A stretch of 64,000 nt of DNA. It comes from Neorhizobium galegae. GTDB lineage: Bacteria; Pseudomonadota; Alphaproteobacteria; Rhizobiales; Rhizobiaceae. Below, piece by piece: positions 59,715 to 64,000 of the stretch (positions within the stretch are counted from its first letter, which is position 1; each line of letters opens with the position of its first letter). The position numbers were made by a program, and so were the translations under genes. The notes beneath the pieces were generated by a model. It was not told the origin of the DNA. It saw only the letters and a program-made list of their open reading frames with translations, and did no database searches. The stretch lies in the NCBI RefSeq assembly GCF_017877055.1, contig NZ_JAGIPG010000002.1, forward strand, positions 806,001 to 870,000, given 5' to 3'.

Positions 59715-60599
59715 ATGAATACAAGGCTTGCAATTCCCGATCTCGAAGCCGTCAGTGCCAAGGGCGGCCTGACGTTTGCCATCGCGCTTGGCGGCGGCGG
59801 CGCGCGGGGCCTCTCGCATATCCAGGTCATCGAAGCGCTCGACGAACTCGGCATCCGGCCGGTGGCGATTTCCGGCTCGTCGATCGGCGCGATCATCGGC
59901 GCCGGCATGGCGTCGGGCATGACGGGCCGCGAGATCCGCCAATACGCGCTGGAGACGGTCGGCCACCGCGGCACCCTTCTCAACAAGCTCTGGGGTCTCG
60001 GCCCGGCCACCATGCGCGACAAGCTTGGCGGCTTCCGCTTCGGCCAGTTCAATCTCGAACTCATCCTCGATGCCTTCCTGCCGCCGCAGGTGCCGGAGGA
60101 TTTCACCGATCTCGAAATCCCGATGAAGATCTCCGCCACCGATTATTACGGCCAAGCGGAAGTGATCCTCGAACAGGGCGAGCTGCGGACCGCGATTGCC
60201 GCCTCCGCCGCCATTCCCGGCCTGTTCATGCCGGTCCGGGTCAACGGCCGGGTGATGATCGATGGCGGCGTCTTCAATCCCGTCCCCTATGAGCAACTGA
60301 TGGACGTTGCCGACGTGGTGATCGGCGTCGACGTGGTCGGTGCGCCGGAGGGCGACGGCACCCATGCGCCCAATCGCATCGACAGCCTGTTCGGCGCAAG
60401 CCAGCTCACCATGCAGGCGAGCATCGCCCTCAAACTGAAGCTCAATCCGCCGCAGATCTTTCTCCGGCCTTCGGTCAATCGTTTCCGGGTGCTGGACTTC
60501 CTGAAGGCTCGCGAAATCCTCGACGAGTCCGAACATGTCAAGGACGAGCTGAAGCGCGCCATCGACGCGCTGCATGCGGCGGCGGAAGCGAACAACTAG
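59715..60599 (+). CDS. Patatin-like phospholipase family protein (RssA-like)
   Basis: A 294-residue serine lipase/acylhydrolase. Oxyanion hole: GGGGARGL (near residue 30); nucleophile elbow: GSSIGAIIG (Ser near 56); catalytic Asp: DGGVFNPVPY (near 183). It is a soluble, RssA-like protein. ATG 59715 follows AGAGGA. It starts 11 bases after rsmD, so it is probably co-transcribed, and its stop overlaps the stop of the convergent KefB gene by four bases. Confidence 0.9.
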   Translation: MNTRLAIPDLEAVSAKGGLTFAIALGGGGARGLSHIQVIEALDELGIRPVAISGSSIGAIIGAGMASGMTGREIRQYALETVGHRGTLLNKLWGLGPATMRDKLGGFRFGQFNLELILDAFLPPQVPEDFTDLEIPMKISATDYYGQAEVILEQGELRTAIAASAAIPGLFMPVRVNGRVMIDGGVFNPVPYEQLMDVADVVIGVDVVGAPEGDGTHAPNRIDSLFGASQLTMQASIALKLKLNPPQIFLRPSVNRFRVLDFLKAREILDESEHVKDELKRAIDALHAAAEANN

Positions 60600-62410
60600 C
60601 CGTTCTCCGCCGTCGCCGGCTCGGCGTTCAGTTCGTCGGCGTCCACCACCATCGACCGTTTCGGCTTGATCAGCGGTTCCGGCCGGACCGGGCTGTTAAA
60701 CAGCATCTCGCGCCCGGCGCCGAGCCCCTGGACGGCCTGGATCTGCAGCCGCTCCTCGTCGCGCTGGCGGATGTCGTCGCCGATCTCCTCGGCCTCGTTT
60801 TCGCTCATGCCGAGCGCCTCCAACGTCTTTCTTCCGAACAGCAGGCCGGATTCCAGCGTCTCGCGCAGCTCGTATTCGACGTTGCGATCCCGAAGCGACA
60901 GGGAATGAATGCGGTCGTAGGAGCGCACATAAAGGCGCACGTCCGGGAATTGCGAGCGGATGAGATCGACGATCTGGTCGGTCGTCTCGCGCTTCTGGGT
61001 GGTGACAGCCACGACCTTCGCCTTTTCGATGCCGGACGCGATCAGCACGTCGCGGCGTGTCCCGTCGCCGAAATAGATGCGGAAGCCGAAGGCGGCCGCC
61101 TGGCGGATACGGTCGGCGGAATCGTCGATTACGGTCACTTCGCGGCCGCCGGCAAGCAGGATCTGCGCGGCGATCTGGCCGAAACGCGAGAACCCGATCA
61201 TCAGCACGTCGGCGCCGGCGCCGTCGAAATCCTCCTCCAGTTCCTCGCGGCTCTCGCCGTTGAGGAGCCGCTTGGAAAGTGCTGCACCGAACGGCGTGAG
61301 CGCCATCGAAAGCGTCACGCCGGCGATCAGCAGCGAGGCGGTGGCCGACGAAAACAGGCCGGCGGCCGTTGCGGTGGTGAACAGCACGAAACCGAATTCG
61401 CCGCCCTGGGGCAGCAGGAACGCGATGCGCACCGCATCGTTGTGCGGCGAACCCCAGAGCCGGGAGAGCCCGTAGACGATCAGCGCCTTGAGGGCCATGA
61501 AGATCGGCACGGCGGGCAGGATGAAGAAGATGTTATCGAGGATGACATGGACTTCCAGCGACAGGCCGACCGCCATGAAGAACAGCGCCAGAAGCAGGCC
61601 GCGGAAGGGTTCGATATCGGCTTCCAGCTCGTGCCGGTAGGAAGACTCGGCGAGCATCACGCCGGACAGGAAGGCGCCCATTGCCATCGACAGTCCCACG
61701 GCCTGCATCGCCGCCGCCGATCCCAGCACCACCAGCAGCGCCGCGGCGATCATCACCTCCCGCGCACCGGTGCGGGCGATGATCTGGAACATCGGCGTCA
61801 AAAGATAGCGGCCGGCAATCACCATGGCGCCGACCGCTCCGACCGCGATTGCAAAATCGAGAAGCGGCGAGGCTTCCGTCTCCGTGGTCCCGGGCGCCAG
61901 GATGGTGATCAGCGCCAGCAGCGGCACGATGGCGAGATCCTGGAACAGCAGCACCGAAAACGAGCGCTGGCCGTGTCGGCTGTTCATCTCGCCGTCGTCG
62001 TTGAGGATCTGCAGGGCAAAGGCCGTCGAGGACAACGCAAGACCGAAACCGACGATCAGGCTACCGCGCCAATCCGCCATGTTGGTCAGATGTGCGAGCC
62101 CGCTCAGCGCCAGTCCCGAGATCACCACCTGTGCCGGGCCGAGGCCGAACACGTCGCCGCGCATCTGCCAGAGGCGGGAGGGCTTCAGTTCGAGCCCGAT
62201 GATGAACAGCAGGAAAACGACGCCGAACTCCGCGAAATGCAGCACTTCTTCCGTCTCGACGATCTGCTGCATGATCGGCCCGATGACCACGCCTGCGGCA
62301 AGATAGCCGAGCACCGTGCCGAGCCCCAGCTTCCTGAACACGGGGGCGGCAATCACCGCGCCGGCAAGCAGGAGAAGCATTTGCGAAAATAGCGAGCCGG
62401 AAGCGGTCAT
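60596..62410 (-). CDS. CPA2-family cation:proton antiporter (KefB/KefC-like) with TrkA-N domain
   Basis: A 604-residue membrane protein. About 12 hydrophobic segments (1-380) include the CPA2 core (FVLFLFIIGLELKPSRL-like FLLFIIGLELKPSR near 76, and GFGLALSSTAFALQIL near 120). A cytosolic TrkA-N Rossmann domain (about 415-530; VLMIGFSRFGQIAAQILL, VIDDSADRIRQA) follows. It likely exports potassium in exchange for protons in response to redox state. ATG 62410 was chosen; an upstream in-frame ATG (62440) is possible. It is convergent with the patatin gene. Confidence 0.88.
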   Translation of the reverse strand: MTASGSLFSQMLLLLAGAVIAAPVFRKLGLGTVLGYLAAGVVIGPIMQQIVETEEVLHFAEFGVVFLLFIIGLELKPSRLWQMRGDVFGLGPAQVVISGLALSGLAHLTNMADWRGSLIVGFGLALSSTAFALQILNDDGEMNSRHGQRSFSVLLFQDLAIVPLLALITILAPGTTETEASPLLDFAIAVGAVGAMVIAGRYLLTPMFQIIARTGAREVMIAAALLVVLGSAAAMQAVGLSMAMGAFLSGVMLAESSYRHELEADIEPFRGLLLALFFMAVGLSLEVHVILDNIFFILPAVPIFMALKALIVYGLSRLWGSPHNDAVRIAFLLPQGGEFGFVLFTTATAAGLFSSATASLLIAGVTLSMALTPFGAALSKRLLNGESREELEEDFDGAGADVLMIGFSRFGQIAAQILLAGGREVTVIDDSADRIRQAAAFGFRIYFGDGTRRDVLIASGIEKAKVVAVTTQKRETTDQIVDLIRSQFPDVRLYVRSYDRIHSLSLRDRNVEYELRETLESGLLFGRKTLEALGMSENEAEEIGDDIRQRDEERLQIQAVQGLGAGREMLFNSPVRPEPLIKPKRSMVVDADELNAEPATAENG

Positions 62411-62514
62411 GCGGGATACTTTCAGTCTAAGGTGGGACATCAAGAATCGGCGAGCCGCCCTTGATGCTTCTGACAGTGCACAATAAATGGGACGAGAATG
62501 AAAGGCTTGCAATC

Positions 62515-63861
62515 ATGACCTCTGAAATCGATTCCGCCGAACTGCTTTCCCGTGCCAGCCAATTGATTGATCTCGCCAAGGCCGCGGGAGCGGATCAGGC
62601 GGATGCGGTCGTGGTTCGTTCCCGTTCCCGTTCTGTCAGCGTCCGTCTCGGCAAGGTCGAGGGCACGGAAGCCTCCGAGAGCGACGATTTCTCGCTTCGC
62701 GTCTTCGTCGGCAAACAGGTCGCCAGCGTCTCGGCCAATCCCGGCTTCGACATGAAGGTGCTTGCCGAGCGCGCCGTCGCCATGGCCAAGGTCTCCCCCG
62801 AAGATCCGTTCGCCTGCCTTGCGGACGAGGCGGATCTGGCGAAATCCTATCCCGACCTCGAACTCTACGACCCGACCGATGTGCCGACCGACGCGCTCCG
62901 CGAAGCGGCGCTCGAAATGGAACAGGCGGCGCTCGACGTCCAGGGCGTCACCAATTCCTCCGGCGCCGGCGCATCGTCGGGCATGGGCGGCCTTGTTCTC
63001 GTCACCTCCCATGGCTTTTCCGGCAGCTATATGGCCAGCCGTTTCGGCCGCTCGGTCAGCGTCATCGCCGGCGAGGGCACGAAGATGGAGCGCGATTACG
63101 ACTTCGACAGCCGTCTTTATGCCGCCGATCTCGACGATCCCAAGATGATCGGCCGCCGTGCCGGCGAGCGCGTCGTCAAGCGCATCAACCCGCGCCAGGT
63201 CGATACCGGCAGCAACGTCACCGTCGTCTTCGATCCGCGTATCGCCCGCGGTTTCGTCGGCCACATCGCCGGCGCCATCAACGGCGCGTCCGTCGCCCGC
63301 AAGACCAGCTTCCTGCGCGACAAGATGGGCCAGCAGGTGCTGAAAGCCGGACTCAACATCACCGACGATCCCCTGATCGTGCGTGGTTCCTCCTCGCGTC
63401 CGTTCGACGGCGAGGGTGTGTCTGGCGAGCGCATGGTCATGATCGAGGATGGCGTCCTGAACCACTGGTTCCTGTCGACCTCGACGGCGCGAGAACTTGG
63501 CCTCGTCACCAACGGCCGCGGCGTGCGCGGCGGCACGGCCGTGTCGCCCGCCTCCACCAACCTGGCGCTGGAGCCCGGCGACATTTCGCCCGAGGACCTG
63601 ATCAGGTCGATCGGCAATGGCTTCTACATCACAGAACTGATCGGCCAGGGCGTCAACATGATCACCGGCGAATACTCGCGCGGCGCGACCGGCTTCTGGA
63701 TCGAGAACGGCGAGCTCGCTTATCCCGTTTCGGAAGTGACGATCGCTTCCAACCTCAAGGACATGTTCATGCGACTGACGCCGGCGAGCGACATCGACCG
63801 CAAGTTCGGCGTCGCCTCTCCGACCATCGCCATCGAGGGCATGACGCTGGCGGGACGCTGA
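62515..63861 (+). CDS. pmbA: TldD/PmbA family metalloprotease-like protein
   Basis: A 448-residue protein of the TldD/PmbA family, part of a peptidase that processes modified peptides and affects gyrase toxins. Family blocks: VSVRLGKVEGTEASESD near 40, NSSGAGASSGMGG near 152, and MIEDGVLNHWFLSTSTARELG near 305. No HExxH is present, so it looks like the PmbA (TldE-like) partner and not TldD. ATG 62515 is chosen over a longer upstream reading. The next gene (63867) is five bases away, an operon pair common in rhizobia. Confidence 0.88.
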   Translation: MTSEIDSAELLSRASQLIDLAKAAGADQADAVVVRSRSRSVSVRLGKVEGTEASESDDFSLRVFVGKQVASVSANPGFDMKVLAERAVAMAKVSPEDPFACLADEADLAKSYPDLELYDPTDVPTDALREAALEMEQAALDVQGVTNSSGAGASSGMGGLVLVTSHGFSGSYMASRFGRSVSVIAGEGTKMERDYDFDSRLYAADLDDPKMIGRRAGERVVKRINPRQVDTGSNVTVVFDPRIARGFVGHIAGAINGASVARKTSFLRDKMGQQVLKAGLNITDDPLIVRGSSSRPFDGEGVSGERMVMIEDGVLNHWFLSTSTARELGLVTNGRGVRGGTAVSPASTNLALEPGDISPEDLIRSIGNGFYITELIGQGVNMITGEYSRGATGFWIENGELAYPVSEVTIASNLKDMFMRLTPASDIDRKFGVASPTIAIEGMTLAGR

Positions 63862-63866
63862 TCTCG

Positions 63867-64000
63867 ATGGCGGCAACGCAGGACTGGAGGCAGGACCTCG
63901 AACTCATTCTCGATGCGGCGCGCCAGGCTGGCGAGATCGCCCACGGATTTTTCGGCCGCTCGCCGGAAGTCTGGTGGAAGAACGATGGCAGGTCGCCGGT
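63867..64000 (+). CDS. Inositol monophosphatase family protein, 5' end only
   Basis: The first 44 codons of a gene that runs off the window. The peptide (LELILDAARQAGEIAHGFFG, then EVWWKNDGRSPV) matches the N-terminus of FIG/inositol-monophosphatase-like enzymes, including CysQ-like 3'(2'),5'-bisphosphate nucleotidases. The metal-binding motifs are not yet reached, so substrate cannot be given. It follows pmbA by five bases. Confidence 0.75.
   Translation, partial: MAATQDWRQDLELILDAARQAGEIAHGFFGRSPEVWWKNDGRSP

Noticed and set aside
62461..62514. Upstream extension of the pmbA gene
   Set aside because: The family start fits ATG 62515; the extension has no ribosome site.

Overview
The window is chromosomal DNA from an alphaproteobacterium, most likely Rhizobiaceae (Rhizobium, Agrobacterium or Neorhizobium). 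The housekeeping genes are GC-rich with rhizobial family signatures: a HisZ with a short HisG, a plant-type GshA, a RopB-like porin, DUF1127 and DUF937 proteins, and a RIME-like palindromic repeat. The genus is inferred from protein style only; there is no rRNA gene.

Positions 1-16.3 kb look like a defence island abutting a tRNA-Gln(CTG) gene. From left to right it holds four modules. (1) A minus-strand pair: a short prokaryotic Argonaute with a dead PIWI site (its last residues fall outside the window) and a DUF4365-APAZ protein. This is the SPARDA architecture (short Argonaute plus DREN-APAZ nuclease). (2) A plus-strand pair: an ABC-type ATPase and an HNH nuclease, resembling Septu (PtuA/PtuB). 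(3) A decayed IS3-family transposase fragment, then a complete type I Zorya operon (zorA-zorB-zorC-zorD), every junction an ATGA overlap. (4) A minus-strand trio beside the tRNA: a DUF6538 integrase-like protein without a catalytic domain, a small helical protein and a GIY-YIG (T5orf172-like) nuclease. I do not recognise the trio as a named system; it is the best candidate here for something undescribed.

From 16.6 kb the sequence is core chromosome. It carries ppx-rlmE, an MFS efflux pump, an MBL-fold hydrolase, guaB, a LysR regulator, DUF1127 and DUF937 genes, gshA, rsmE, a PiT phosphate transporter and a Nudix hydrolase. Next is a GntR-type regulator divergent from glcDEF (glycolate oxidase) with a clear palindrome between them. 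Then come a porin, two L,D-transpeptidases, tag, a HAD hydrolase, a small metal-associated pair, hisS-hisZ-hisG with a RIME-like repeat, a GFA-family protein, DoxX and a CPA1 antiporter. The last part has groES-groEL under a CIRCE element, a HAD-IIA hydrolase, ribF, ileS, a lipoprotein, tadA, a pseudouridine synthase with a long repetitive tail, rsmD, a patatin, a KefB-type antiporter, a TldD/PmbA protein, and the start of an inositol-monophosphatase-family gene.

The first 16 kb is a stack of anti-invader systems: guided recognition (Argonaute), ATPase-gated nuclease, membrane-motor sensing (Zorya) and recombination-linked nuclease genes, consistent with insertion at the tRNA 3' end. The rest is translation, tRNA/rRNA modification, cofactor, histidine and ion-homeostasis genes in short operons. 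I saw no rRNA genes, CRISPR arrays or complete insertion sequences.
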